Shown in pieces: positions 16,500 through 26,752 of a stretch of DNA of 64,000 bases (position 1 is the first letter of the stretch; the number at the start of each line of letters is the position of its first letter). Under the pieces are notes generated by a model. It saw only the letters and a list, made by a program, of their open reading frames with translations, had not been told where the DNA came from and searched no databases. Made by a program: the position numbers and the translations under genes. This DNA is from JABJAG01 sp965222215 (GTDB lineage: Bacteria > Pseudomonadota > Alphaproteobacteria > UBA6615). The stretch covers positions 1,178,001 to 1,242,000 of the forward strand of contig OZ244931.1 of NCBI GenBank assembly GCA_965222215.1, read 5' to 3'.

Positions 16500-17626
16500 A
16501 GCCAGGCTTCCACGATACGGCCGGCGGCCTCGCCCCGTGCGAGAGCTTCGCGCAGGTCCGATCTGCCGAACAGCACGTCGACGGCGCGACCCGGCGTTCC
16601 GTCCGCACCCGGGAGCCAGGCGAAGTCCGGATACTGGTCGCGCAGCCACGCCAGGATATGCACGCCGAGCGAAAGCGGATACTGGCGTTGTGCCTTGCGC
16701 GGCCAGATCACGACACCGGGAAGCGGTCCGCCGGTATGCGGGTCGCGCACGCCCCAGATCGTGGCGGGTTGCCCCCGAAAGCCGGTCTGCCAGCTGTTGA
16801 GGGTTTCGGCCAGGGAATGGTTGTCGAGGCCGGGTGCGGAGATGCTGCGAAAGGCGAGCGACGTTCCGCGGCCTTCGCTGATGTTCGTTGCTTCCAGCAG
16901 CACGAGCCCGGCGTAGGCGGCGACGGCATCCGGGTGCGAAAGCGCCGGGGACGGGGGTGTCCAGCCGAGGTCGGCGCGCAGGACGATATCCGCCGGGTAG
17001 ACCAGGAACGGCGCTTCTCGGATCGCCGGCGCGACGTGGCGCGACAACATCTCCCCGATGGTGTGCCCATGCACGAACGGGACGTCGAAGAAGGCGAGGA
17101 ACGACCGCAGCGCCGGATCCGGCCGGGGGCCTTCGGCAGCGGGCCCGAGAGGGTTCGCGCGGTCGCAGACAATGACCTCGATATGGTGTTCAAGCGCCGC
17201 ACGGGCTGCGCGGGCGGCGGTAGCAGCATAGGTGTAGCAACGCACGCCGACGTCTCGCAGGTCGATCACGAGCGTGTCGATTTCGTCGAAGATGCCCAGG
17301 TCGTCCTCGCCGCCGTCGTAGAGGCTTCGGACCGGCAATCCGGTGAGCGGGTCAGCGCGATGGCCGACCGGTTCGCCCGCGCCGGACCCGAGTTCGAACC
17401 CGTGTTCCGGCGAAAAGAGCCGCAGCGGATAGCCGCCGGCATCGGCCAGGCGGCGGTTGAGGGCCAGGCTCACCGGAATGCCGTCATGGGACTGGCTGGC
17501 GTGATTGGAAAGCAGGCCGACCTGTCGCTCGGACAGGCGGGCGATCATGCCGGCGTCCGCGAGCAGACGATCGAAGCCGGACAGAACGCGTCGTGACTTC
17601 GTACCCGTTTTTTCGCTGCCCGCCAT
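16496..17626 (-). CDS. namZ: DUF1343 exo-beta-N-acetylmuramidase (NamZ-like)
   Basis: DUF1343 family, whose characterised Bacillus member NamZ removes MurNAc from the non-reducing end of peptidoglycan fragments. This protein has 376 residues. It shows VGLLSNHAS, the FSPEHGFELGSGAGEPV motif with Glu74, DTLVIDLRDVGVRCYTYAAT, and NISEGRGTSLAFRSI. There is no signal peptide, so unlike secreted Bacillus NamZ it probably acts in the cytoplasm on imported muropeptide sugars. I chose the ATG at 17626 because upstream in-frame sequence is not protein-like. It ends tail to tail with nagA. With murQ and the kinase it completes a MurNAc salvage route. Confidence 0.85.
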   Translation of the reverse strand: MAGSEKTGTKSRRVLSGFDRLLADAGMIARLSERQVGLLSNHASQSHDGIPVSLALNRRLADAGGYPLRLFSPEHGFELGSGAGEPVGHRADPLTGLPVRSLYDGGEDDLGIFDEIDTLVIDLRDVGVRCYTYAATAARAARAALEHHIEVIVCDRANPLGPAAEGPRPDPALRSFLAFFDVPFVHGHTIGEMLSRHVAPAIREAPFLVYPADIVLRADLGWTPPSPALSHPDAVAAYAGLVLLEATNISEGRGTSLAFRSISAPGLDNHSLAETLNSWQTGFRGQPATIWGVRDPHTGGPLPGVVIWPRKAQRQYPLSLGVHILAWLRDQYPDFAWLPGADGTPGRAVDVLFGRSDLREALARGEAAGRIVEAWL

Positions 17627-17678
17627 GCCCGACACCCTAGCGTCGCACCGCGGTGTCGGGGAAGCCGGGATCACCGGC

Positions 17679-17990
17679 TCAGGCCAGGCGGTCGAGAAAT
17701 GTTCCACCGCGAAAAGCGGTGTTTTCCTCCGCGACGCGTTCGGCGGGAAGCCGCCGGACGACGTCGCCGGTTGTCGGGTCGAGGATTTCCACGAAGACGT
17801 CGGCCTCGAACGCATCGTAGCTGAGGCGCGCCTGAAAAATGTTGCCTTCGGTCTCGACCAGGCGCACGGCCCGAACGTCTACGGGCTCGCGCTTGTTGTC
17901 GTTGTCTTCCGTTTTACGTTCCGCGAATGCCATGCGCATGTCGCGGACGGGCGGTTCCCGGCTCGTTTCCAAGCGCTCTATGCTTTCCAT
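17679..17990 (-). CDS. Small conserved-looking protein with FlaG-like motif
   Basis: A 103-residue protein. The N-terminal half is charged and probably disordered. The C-terminal half (about 55-95) has strands followed by VEILDPTTGDVVRRLPAERV, which resembles the core of flagellar FlaG proteins (a strand, then D-x-x-T-G-E-V-I-R-x-I-P). The resemblance is short, so a flagellar role is uncertain. No other flagellar gene is in the window. The ATG at 17990 has GGAG 6 bases upstream. A palindrome lies 62 bases before the start. It sits between namZ and the DUF2794 gene on the same strand. Confidence 0.55.
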   Translation of the reverse strand: MESIERLETSREPPVRDMRMAFAERKTEDNDNKREPVDVRAVRLVETEGNIFQARLSYDAFEADVFVEILDPTTGDVVRRLPAERVAEENTAFRGGTFLDRLA

Positions 17991-18051
17991 GACGCGCTCC
18001 TCGGTTTCTCCAGCATCCCCGTGACGGCCCAAGGCGCGTTCGCAGGGAAGG

Positions 18052-18070
18052 ATGTGCATTCCTTGCACAT
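18052..18070. promoter_or_regulatory. Palindrome ATGTGCA-N5-TGCACAT, candidate operator
   Basis: A perfect 7-base inverted repeat with a 5-base centre, lying 62 bases before the start of the FlaG-like gene. Size and symmetry suit a dimeric repressor site. No regulator gene is adjacent. Confidence 0.4.
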
Positions 18071-18182
18071 GCCTACAGAATTGGCCGCGATCGCCGGTGC
18101 GTGCAACCGGGATCGGTTTCAGTTTTAGTTTTTGGAAATTCCGTGAAATTTACCGGGAAATTGGCCCGGAAATTCGAGGAAC

Positions 18183-18524
18183 CTATCCGATGGCCACGAG
18201 CCGCGGCCGCCGCTCGATCGCGCCGAGTACGTCGTTGAGATTCTGGCCCTGCTTGATCTTCTGGGGCCCGCGCGAGACCGCATAGCGTTCCGGCCGGTTG
18301 CCCCGGCTCGGGAACTTCTCGATGGAATAGAGGGGGTGTTCGGCGGTGTGGCGGAACACGGAGAACACCGCGCGATCCTTGAGCAGGTCGATGGCGTAGT
18401 CGCGCCATTCACCCGCGGCGACCCGGCGGCTGTACTCGTTGAGCAGAATTCGGAGCTCGTTTCGGTCAAACGTGACCCGGCCGGGGCGGCGGTTCTTGTG
18501 GCTCAGGGAAGGCGCGGAACTCAT
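18183..18524 (-). CDS. DUF2794 domain protein
   Basis: A 113-residue protein that I recognise as DUF2794, found almost only in Alphaproteobacteria. Features include VTFDRNELRILLNEYSRRVA, then GEWRDYAIDLLKDRAVFSVF and HPLYSIEKFPS, ending in RGPQKIKQGQNLNDVL. No enzymatic motif or membrane segment is visible and its function is unknown. The ATG at 18524 begins MSSAPSLSHKNRR, an unstructured basic tail. It lies alone between two other minus-strand small genes. About 190 bases separate its stop from the FlaG-like start. Confidence 0.85.
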   Translation of the reverse strand: MSSAPSLSHKNRRPGRVTFDRNELRILLNEYSRRVAAGEWRDYAIDLLKDRAVFSVFRHTAEHPLYSIEKFPSRGNRPERYAVSRGPQKIKQGQNLNDVLGAIERRPRLVAIG

Positions 18525-18606
18525 CGGCGAAAGGCTCGAGCGTTGCTGTTGTATGACAGAGTGTTCCCCATTTTTTCGGGGCTGTCCAGCAGCGGCACGG
18601 CGCGCT

Positions 18607-18930
18607 TTAGAAGCTTCTCTGGCTCGCGGTTTCGTGCGGATTCTCGACCGGATAGCAGGTCATGCGCGCGATCGATCGATAGCACACCTGATTCGGCGGC
18701 GGGGACGGTTCCGTCACGATGGGCTGGCACCATGCCTCGCCGCGCAGCGAATTCAGGAAGGAGCAATCCTCGCCCGTCGCGTAGGAAAACGCGTGATCCG
18801 TGACGGTCTTACCCGAATCGATGGCCGTCACCACGCTGGCGCCGCTCAGGGCGAGCGAGGCCGGGTCAGCGCAGGCCGTGAGACCGAGCAAACCGGCGGC
18901 AAATAGGGTTTTTCGGGCGAACGTGAGCAT
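18607..18930 (-). CDS. Small lipoprotein of unknown function
   Basis: A 107-residue predicted lipoprotein. A signal peptide ends in the lipobox LTAC, so Cys20 would be lipidated. The mature part contains GASVVTAIDSGKTVTDHAFS and GEDCSFLNSLRGEAWC, and four further cysteines follow, enough for two disulfides. The TGK-x-x-x-DHA-x-S-x-x-TGEDC pattern recurs in alphaproteobacterial hypothetical lipoproteins as far as I recall. Aspartate after the lipid Cys (CADP) would favour inner-membrane retention under the enterobacterial +2 rule, which may not hold here. It is divergent from the YfgM-like gene. Confidence 0.75.
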   Translation of the reverse strand: MLTFARKTLFAAGLLGLTACADPASLALSGASVVTAIDSGKTVTDHAFSYATGEDCSFLNSLRGEAWCQPIVTEPSPPPNQVCYRSIARMTCYPVENPHETASQRSF

Positions 18931-19097
18931 TGTCGTTGCGGCTTTTGTGATACAGACATTCTGCGTATGAGGCGTTAACGAAGGGTTCGCTGCCGGGCGG
19001 AACGCATCAAATGCCCGTTAATGTGTTGATTTCGTTGCGCCGGACAGCGATATAGCGGCGGTAGAAACCGCGAAGCCTTTGAAAAGGAATTGTTTTC

Positions 19098-19742
19098 GTG
19101 TCCGACGAGTTGTTCCGCGAGGTCGATGAAGAGGTTCGCCAGGACCGCTTCCAGGAGCTTTGGAAAAAGTACGGCACCTACACGGTGGCGGCGGTTGTCG
19201 TGATCGTCGGGGCGACGATTGCGTTTGTCGTGTGGCAAAACATCAGGGAAAGCGCGCGAATTGACGACAGCGAGCGCTTCCTCGCGGCGGTCGTGCAGGA
19301 ACAGTCCGCCCCCGAGGCGGCTCTGGCGCAACTCCGCGAACTGGCCCGTGACGGCACGCCGGCTTATCGCTTCCTCGCCAGCTTGCGCGAGGCCACCCTG
19401 CTGGCCGATTCCGGCGACGTGGAACAGGCGATTACCGTGTTCGATGCGGCGGCCGCGAACGACGATATTTCCGACACCTATCGCGACATTGCGAAGATTC
19501 TCGCGGTGGCGCGCGGCATGGAAATCATGTCCGGCGAGGACGTGGAGCAACGCCTCGGCCCGATGAATACGACGGAGCACCCGTTCCGCTTCACGGCCCG
19601 TGAGTTCCTGGCGCTCGCCGCGATCAAGGGCGGCGATAACGACATGGCTGTCGACTTGCTGCGCGCCAACGTGGAGGATCGCGAGACGCCGCTCTCGACC
19701 CGCGCGCGCGCCGGCGAATTGCTGGCTCTCATCGGAAACTGA
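19098..19742 (+). CDS. YfgM-like TPR ancillary translocon/envelope protein
   Basis: A 214-residue inner-membrane protein with a short cytoplasmic start, one transmembrane helix (about 27-49, YTVAAVVVIVGATIAFVVWQ) and a periplasmic tetratricopeptide-like domain, matching the YfgM/TPR_21 family that associates with SecYEG and chaperones. The start is GTG at 19098, preceded by AAGGAA. bamB begins 2 bases after its stop and der follows, the same trio as yfgM-bamB-der in enterobacteria. Co-transcription is therefore likely, and the role is in outer-membrane protein delivery. Confidence 0.88.
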   Translation: MSDELFREVDEEVRQDRFQELWKKYGTYTVAAVVVIVGATIAFVVWQNIRESARIDDSERFLAAVVQEQSAPEAALAQLRELARDGTPAYRFLASLREATLLADSGDVEQAITVFDAAAANDDISDTYRDIAKILAVARGMEIMSGEDVEQRLGPMNTTEHPFRFTAREFLALAAIKGGDNDMAVDLLRANVEDRETPLSTRARAGELLALIGN

Positions 19743-19744
19743 CT

Positions 19745-21088
19745 ATGATGACGGTATCCCGACCTTCGCTGCGCCGGTTCTGGCTCGTGCCTTTCGCGCT
19801 CTTTGCGCTTGCCGCGTGCGATACCTTCGATTTTCTTGGCAGCGCTGACGACGACCCGCTACCGGGCGAACGAATTCCGGTGCTGGCGAGCCAGAACCAG
19901 ATTTTGCCGTCCGACCGTGTGGCGGATCTGGATATTCGTTTGCCGCGTCCCCTGATTAACGACGATTGGCCGCAGCAGGGCGGTTTTGCCAACCATGCGA
20001 TGCATCACCTGGCCATCGGCGAGGCGCCGCGCGAAGTGTGGTCGCGCCGCTTCGGGTCGAGTTCGGACGAAGATGCGCCCATCCTCTCGGGCCCCGTGAT
20101 CGCGGAGGGTCTCGTCTACTCGATGGATTCCGATGCCGTGGTGACGGCCGTACGCGTCGAGGACGGCGCCGTCGTGTGGCGGGCCGATATCGAACCGCCC
20201 GAGGAAGACGACGGAAACTGGGGCGGCGGCGTTGCCTACGATCTGGGCCGGATCTACGCCGGAACGGGGTTTGCGCAGGTCGTCGCGCTGGATGCGCGGA
20301 CGGGCGCAGAACTCTGGCGCACGCCGGTCTCCGGGCCGATGCGCGCGGCGCCGACGGCATTCGGCGGCAAGGTTTACGCGATTACCAAGGACAACCAGCT
20401 CTTTGCGATGGATGCCGAGCTCGGCACCGTCGACTGGACTCACACGGGTATCGAGGAGACAGCCGGACTGATCGGATCGGCCAGCCCGGCGGTCGACGGC
20501 GATATCGTGATCGTGCCGTATTCGTCCGGTGAAATTTTTGCCCTGCGCGCGGAGAACGGACGCCAGTTGTGGAGCGACAACCTGGCCGCGATCCGTCGCG
20601 CGGATGCAGTGTCCGCGCTGGCGGATATTCGCGGCCGTCCGGTCGTCGACCGGGGCAGGGTCTATGCCATCAGCCACTCCGGACGCATGGTCGCGATCGA
20701 TCTTGCGAGCGGACGGCGCGTCTGGGAAACAGAAGTCGGCGGGGTCAACCAGCCCTGGATCGCCGGCCGGTTCCTGTACGTCGTCACGACCGAGGGCGAT
20801 GTGGTGGCGCTGGTCGCGGAGAACGGCCTCGTGCGCTGGGTCACGCCGCTCGGGCGTTACGAGGATCCGGAGGATCGTACAGGTCTGGTGAACTGGTCGG
20901 GCCCCGTCCTCGCCAGTGACCGGCTGATCGTGACGGGGAGCCAGGGCATCGCCGTGGCCCTGTCGCCCTATACCGGCGCGGTCATCGGGCAGATCGAGAT
21001 GCCGGACGATGTCTCGCTGGCGCCGGTGCTGGCCGGGCAGACCCTCTATTTCCAGACCGATGACGCGGAAATTATCGCGTACCGCTAG
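19745..21088 (+). CDS. bamB: Outer membrane assembly lipoprotein BamB
   Basis: Lipoprotein of 447 residues with signal peptide and lipobox LAAC (lipid Cys near 27), then an eight-bladed beta-propeller of PQQ-like repeats (for example VTAVRVEDGAVVWRADI, VVALDARTGAELWRTPV, LFAMDAELGTVDWTHTG, VALVAENGLVRWVTPLG). It scaffolds BamA in the outer-membrane beta-barrel assembly complex. The start is ATG at 19745, with a second ATG at 19748. It sits between the YfgM-like gene and der, as in many proteobacteria. Confidence 0.93.
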   Translation: MMTVSRPSLRRFWLVPFALFALAACDTFDFLGSADDDPLPGERIPVLASQNQILPSDRVADLDIRLPRPLINDDWPQQGGFANHAMHHLAIGEAPREVWSRRFGSSSDEDAPILSGPVIAEGLVYSMDSDAVVTAVRVEDGAVVWRADIEPPEEDDGNWGGGVAYDLGRIYAGTGFAQVVALDARTGAELWRTPVSGPMRAAPTAFGGKVYAITKDNQLFAMDAELGTVDWTHTGIEETAGLIGSASPAVDGDIVIVPYSSGEIFALRAENGRQLWSDNLAAIRRADAVSALADIRGRPVVDRGRVYAISHSGRMVAIDLASGRRVWETEVGGVNQPWIAGRFLYVVTTEGDVVALVAENGLVRWVTPLGRYEDPEDRTGLVNWSGPVLASDRLIVTGSQGIAVALSPYTGAVIGQIEMPDDVSLAPVLAGQTLYFQTDDAEIIAYR

Positions 21089-21120
21089 GGCGCGTTTCAG
21101 GTCCTGACAGGACACGACAC

Positions 21121-22476
21121 ATGCTTGCAAATGTGGTGATTGTCGGCCGGCCCAATGTCGGCAAATCGACGCTGTTCAACCGGCTCGTCGGCCGGCGTGA
21201 AGCGCTGGTCGACGACAGCCCGGGCGTGACCCGGGATCGCCGCGAGGGCGAGGGCAGCCTGGCCGACCTGTCGTTTCGCATTGTGGATACGGCGGGGCTG
21301 GAGGAGGCGTTCGACGACAGCCTGCCCGCGCGCATGCGGCGGCAGACCGAGACGGCCATCGACGATGCGGATGTCGTGTTCCTCGTGATCGATGCCCGCG
21401 CGGGGGTGACGCCGCTGGACGAACATTTCGCCGACTGGCTGCGCACGCGCGGGGCGAATGTCGTGCTGATCGCCAACAAGTGCGAGGGCCGGGCCGGCGA
21501 GGCCGGTTACCTCGAGGCCTATTCCCTCGGGCTGGGTGAGCCGGTGGCGCTCTCGGCGGAACATGGGGAAGGGATACACCTGCTCTACGACGCCATCGCC
21601 GCGGTGTCGCCCGAACCTGCGGAAGAGAGCGACGACGCGCTCCAGGACGAGGGGGACAACCGTGCGCTTCAACTGGCCGTCGTGGGCCGGCCGAACGTCG
21701 GCAAGTCGACCCTTGTGAATGCCGTCGTGGGCAGTGACCGTTTGCTGACCGGGCCGGAGGCCGGCATCACCCGCGATGCCATCTCGGTCGAGTGGGAGTT
21801 CGGCGGCCAGCGGATCGCGCTGGTCGACACGGCCGGCATGCGCCGCCGCGCACGGGTCGACGGCAAGCTCGAGCATCTTTCGGTGGGCAATTCGCTGAAC
21901 GCCATCCAGTACGCCCATGTGGTGGCGCTGGTGCTGGATGCCGAACAGATGCTGGAGAAGCAGGACCTCGCGATTGCCCGTCATGTGATCGACGAGGGGC
22001 GTGCGTTTGTGATCGTGGTCAACAAGTGGGACCTTATCCAGGACCATTCGGCCGCCCTGCGGATACTGCGCGACCGCATGGAAATTTCCCTGCCGCAGGG
22101 CAACGGCACGCCCATCGTGACCCTGTCCGCGGCGACGGGGCGCGGTCTCGACAAACTGATGCCGGCTGTCCTCAAGGCTTACGAGAGCTGGAACCGGCGC
22201 ATGCCGACGGCGGCCCTGAATGCGTGGCTCGACGGCGTGCTGGAGCGCCACCCGCCGCCGCTTGCGTCGAACAAGCGCCCGATCCGTCTGCGCTATGTTA
22301 CGCAGCCCAAGGCCCGTCCGCCGACGGTGGTTCTGTTCGGCAACCGGCCGGAAGACCTGCCGACAAGCTACCTGCGTTATCTCGAAAACAGTTTTCGCGA
22401 GGAGTTCGAGCTGACCGGCACGCCGATCCGGATCCAGACCCGGAAGGGGGCGAACCCGTACCACAAGAAGGGTTAG
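21121..22476 (+). CDS. der: Ribosome biogenesis GTPase Der (EngA)
   Basis: Tandem-GTPase protein of 451 residues needed for 50S subunit maturation. The first G domain has GRPNVGKS at residues 8-15, DTAGLEE and NKCEG. The second has GRPNVGKS at 189-196, DTAGMRRRARVDGKLEHLSV, and NKWDL. The C-terminal KH-like domain ends GTPIRIQTRKGANPYHKKG. The bamB-der spacing is 32 bases, so they are probably co-transcribed. It is convergent with the SDR gene downstream of purF, with only 12 bases between stops. Confidence 0.98.
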   Translation: MLANVVIVGRPNVGKSTLFNRLVGRREALVDDSPGVTRDRREGEGSLADLSFRIVDTAGLEEAFDDSLPARMRRQTETAIDDADVVFLVIDARAGVTPLDEHFADWLRTRGANVVLIANKCEGRAGEAGYLEAYSLGLGEPVALSAEHGEGIHLLYDAIAAVSPEPAEESDDALQDEGDNRALQLAVVGRPNVGKSTLVNAVVGSDRLLTGPEAGITRDAISVEWEFGGQRIALVDTAGMRRRARVDGKLEHLSVGNSLNAIQYAHVVALVLDAEQMLEKQDLAIARHVIDEGRAFVIVVNKWDLIQDHSAALRILRDRMEISLPQGNGTPIVTLSAATGRGLDKLMPAVLKAYESWNRRMPTAALNAWLDGVLERHPPPLASNKRPIRLRYVTQPKARPPTVVLFGNRPEDLPTSYLRYLENSFREEFELTGTPIRIQTRKGANPYHKKG

Positions 22477-22488
22477 ACGCCTGGCCGT

Positions 22489-23199
22489 TCAGGCGAGGTC
22501 GATGAACTCGCCGTGCCGGGTGCAGGCGGTGCCCGCAAGGTCCACGAAGGCGTTCGTGATGTCTTCCGGCGTCTTGAGCGAAAGCGGGTCTTCACCGGGA
22601 AACGCGGCGGCGCGCATGCCGGTCCGCGTCGCGCCCGGGTTCAGGATGTTCACACGGACATCCGTGTTCGCCAGCTCGGACGTCCAGACGCGCGCGAGCG
22701 CTTCCACGGCGGCCTTTGTCACGGCGTACGCGCCCCAGAAGGCGCGGGGGTTTTGCGCCGCGCCGCTGGTCACGAGGATCGCCCGTCCGGCGTCGGAGCG
22801 GCGAAGCACCGGCTCGAGCGTGCGAATGAGCCGCCAGTTGGCGTGAACATTCACATCGAACACCTCGTGCCATGATTTCGGGTCGTAATGGGTCAGCGGG
22901 GTCATCTCGCCCAGCAGGCCGGCGTTGCCCACGAAAACATCCAGCTTGTCGAACCGTTCCATCAGGACGGGGCCGAGGGTATCGATAGTATCGAAGTCTT
23001 TCAGGTCGCACGGCACCAGGGTGACGTTCCCGCCCGCGCCCGTGATCTCGTCGTCGAGTTCTTCCAGCGCGCCGACAGTGCGCGCAAGCGCCACAACATG
23101 CGCGCCCTCGGCGGCAAACCGCAGCGCGACCGCCCTGCCGATCCCGCGCGAGGCGCCGGTGACAAGCGCGACCCTGTCCTTGAGAGCTCCGTCGGGCAT
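22489..23199 (-). CDS. Short-chain dehydrogenase/reductase
   Basis: NAD(P)-dependent SDR of 236 residues. It has the nucleotide motif VTGASRGIGRAVALRF near residue 14, VGNAGLLGEMTP near 90, and the active-site triad with SGAAQ and YAVTKAAVEAL (Tyr-x-x-x-Lys near 155-159). VNILNPGATRT is the usual post-catalytic strand. Substrate unknown. It starts 15 bases after the purF stop on the same strand, so it is probably the last gene of the dnaB-alr-mla-radA-cvpA-purF run. Confidence 0.9.
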   Translation of the reverse strand: MPDGALKDRVALVTGASRGIGRAVALRFAAEGAHVVALARTVGALEELDDEITGAGGNVTLVPCDLKDFDTIDTLGPVLMERFDKLDVFVGNAGLLGEMTPLTHYDPKSWHEVFDVNVHANWRLIRTLEPVLRRSDAGRAILVTSGAAQNPRAFWGAYAVTKAAVEALARVWTSELANTDVRVNILNPGATRTGMRAAAFPGEDPLSLKTPEDITNAFVDLAGTACTRHGEFIDLA

Positions 23200-23214
23200 G
23201 GTTGTGCCTTGTCC

Positions 23215-24690
23215 TCAGGCCAGTTCGGCGAGCAGCGACATCTGGCTGACATTGTCGCCATCGTCGAAATCGGTCAGCGCGATCGGATACTCGCCGCTGA
23301 AGCAGGCATCGCAATACTGCGGCGCGTCGTTGTTGCGGCCCGGCTCGCCCATGGCGCGATACAGCCCGTCCATCGTCACATAAGCGAGGCTGTCGGCCTC
23401 GATCAGCGCGCGGATGCCCTCGGGGTCGTTCTGCGCCGCCAGAAGCTGTGAGGCTTCGGGGGTGTCGATACCGTAAAAACAGGGGCTTTTCGTCGGCGGG
23501 CTCGAAATCCGCACATGGACCTCGCTCGCGCCGGCGCTACGGACCATCTCCACGATCTTTTTCGACGTGGTGCCGCGCACGATGCTGTCGTCGACGAGAA
23601 TGACCCGTTTGCCGTGAAGCTGGCCCCGGTTGGCGTTGTGCTTCAGGCGCACGCCGAGATGGCGAATTTCGTCCGTCGGTTCGATGAAGGTCCGGCCGAC
23701 ATAGTGGTTGCGGATCAGGCCCAGTTCGAACGGGATTCCGGCCTCGGCCGCGTATCCGATGGCGGCCGGTACGCCACTGTCCGGCACGGGAATTACAAGG
23801 TCGGCGTCGACATGGCTTTCGCGCGCGAGTTCCGCGCCGATGGCCTTGCGTGCCTCGTACACATTGGTGCCGTCCACGTCCGAATCCGGGCGCGCGAAAT
23901 AGATGTATTCGAAGATGCACAGGCGCTTTCGCGCGGGCGGGGAGGGCTTGTAGGAGTGCAGCCCGTCCTCGTCGATGACGATCAGCTCGCCCGGCTCGAT
24001 ATCGCGGATATACGTCGCGCCGATGATGTCGAGCGCGCAGGTCTCCGACGCCAGGATCCAGGCATCGCCGAGCTGGCCGAGGACCAGCGGGCGCACGCCC
24101 AGCGGGTCGCGCGCGCCGATCAGCTTGCGGCGCGACAGGGCGACCAGCGAATAGGCCCCGTCGATGGCGCGCAGCGCCTCGATGAAACGGTCCAGCAGGC
24201 GGCTTTCCCGGCTGGTCGCGATCAGGTGCTGGATCACTTCCGTGTCCATCGTGGACTGGAAGAGCGAGCCCATCTGGACCAGTTCGCGGCGCAACAGGCG
24301 CGCATTCGTCAGGTTGCCGTTATGGGCGATCGCCAGGCCGCCGAAGCTGTAGTCCGCGTAGAGCGGCTGGACGTTGCGCAGCACCGTTTCGCCGGCCGTG
24401 GAGTACCGGTTGTGGCCGATGGCGGAATCGCCCGGCATGGTGCTGATGACCTCGCTGTCGCCGAAGATATCGCCAACGAGGCCCATGGCCCGGTGCGGAT
24501 GGAACCGCTTGCCGTCATAGGACACGATGCCCGCGGCTTCCTGTCCGCGGTGCTGCAGCGCGTGGAGGCCGAGCGCGGTCAGCGCGGCGGCATCCTCCGT
24601 GCCGTAAACGCCGAACACGCCGCACTCCTCGTGGAACTTGTCCGGGTCGTGCGATGGCTGGAACGGGTGGGTGGTGATGGCGTCGCTCAC
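23215..24690 (-). CDS. purF: Amidophosphoribosyltransferase
   Basis: First committed step of purine synthesis: PRPP plus glutamine to phosphoribosylamine. 491 residues. The nucleophile Cys23 in EECGVFGVYG follows a 22-residue propeptide, as in the Bacillus-type enzyme. Cysteines in CIFEYIYFARP, SPCFYGIDTP and YCDACFSGEYP match the ligands of its [4Fe-4S] cluster. The PRPP motif VILVDDSIVRGTTSKKI is intact. The stop of cvpA overlaps its start by 4 bases. The cvpA-purF order is widespread. Confidence 0.97.
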   Translation of the reverse strand: MSDAITTHPFQPSHDPDKFHEECGVFGVYGTEDAAALTALGLHALQHRGQEAAGIVSYDGKRFHPHRAMGLVGDIFGDSEVISTMPGDSAIGHNRYSTAGETVLRNVQPLYADYSFGGLAIAHNGNLTNARLLRRELVQMGSLFQSTMDTEVIQHLIATSRESRLLDRFIEALRAIDGAYSLVALSRRKLIGARDPLGVRPLVLGQLGDAWILASETCALDIIGATYIRDIEPGELIVIDEDGLHSYKPSPPARKRLCIFEYIYFARPDSDVDGTNVYEARKAIGAELARESHVDADLVIPVPDSGVPAAIGYAAEAGIPFELGLIRNHYVGRTFIEPTDEIRHLGVRLKHNANRGQLHGKRVILVDDSIVRGTTSKKIVEMVRSAGASEVHVRISSPPTKSPCFYGIDTPEASQLLAAQNDPEGIRALIEADSLAYVTMDGLYRAMGEPGRNNDAPQYCDACFSGEYPIALTDFDDGDNVSQMSLLAELA

Positions 24691-25352
24691 TGGGCCTTCC
24701 GGATCAGGTTGTCGATGCTCTCGCGCGTGCCGTCCTTATACCCTTCCTCGGCGGGTTGCGCAGGAGTTTCGGGGGGGCTCGCCAGCTGGTCCACGGCTTC
24801 GCGCACCGCGTCGATGCTCTTTGCGCCGCGCCGGGCCTTTTCCAGGGCGGCGCCTGTGTTGCCGATCACATCGGCCGGCAGGAGATCGCGCACCAGCAGC
24901 GCGCCGCGTTCGACGGCGGGGCGCGTGCGGGCCGTCTCGATCCATTCCGGTGCGTCGTCCACAAGGTCGTCGCCCATGAACAGGTAGGCCGCGCAGACCA
25001 CGGCGGCGGCGGTGGCCAGCCCGGCGAGCAGCCCGAGCGACCGGTCGAGCGCGTTGAGCCGGCCCGAGCGGACCCAGCCGCTTAGTATATGGCCGATCAG
25101 GTGGAAGACGATCAGCGCGACGATGAACAGCGCCGCGCCCGCAACGATCTGCGCCAGGAACTTGCTGTCGATGTACTGCTCGGCGATCGGGAATACCCGC
25201 TCGAAGCCGTAGATGGTGACAAGGCCGGCGCCCACCCAGGACGCCACGAACAACCCGCCGCGCACGAAGCCCAGGACGAGCCCGAACAGCGCGCCCAGGA
25301 ACAACAGGCCGAGGACGGTGACGTCGAACACGCTGAAGCCCGCGATCTCCAT
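24687..25352 (-). CDS. cvpA: CvpA family membrane protein
   Basis: A 221-residue protein with four predicted helices (about 8-27, 31-50, 65-86, 102-124) in the conserved CvpA core and a charged C-terminal tail. CvpA proteins are named from colicin V production and later linked to envelope stress tolerance, with biochemical role unclear. Located between radA and purF, it overlaps the purF start by 4 bases, the conserved cvpA-purF pairing. Confidence 0.9.
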   Translation of the reverse strand: MEIAGFSVFDVTVLGLLFLGALFGLVLGFVRGGLFVASWVGAGLVTIYGFERVFPIAEQYIDSKFLAQIVAGAALFIVALIVFHLIGHILSGWVRSGRLNALDRSLGLLAGLATAAAVVCAAYLFMGDDLVDDAPEWIETARTRPAVERGALLVRDLLPADVIGNTGAALEKARRGAKSIDAVREAVDQLASPPETPAQPAEEGYKDGTRESIDNLIRKAQ

Positions 25353-25354
25353 GG

Positions 25355-26749
<1,395 letters not shown>

Positions 26750-26752
26750 CGC

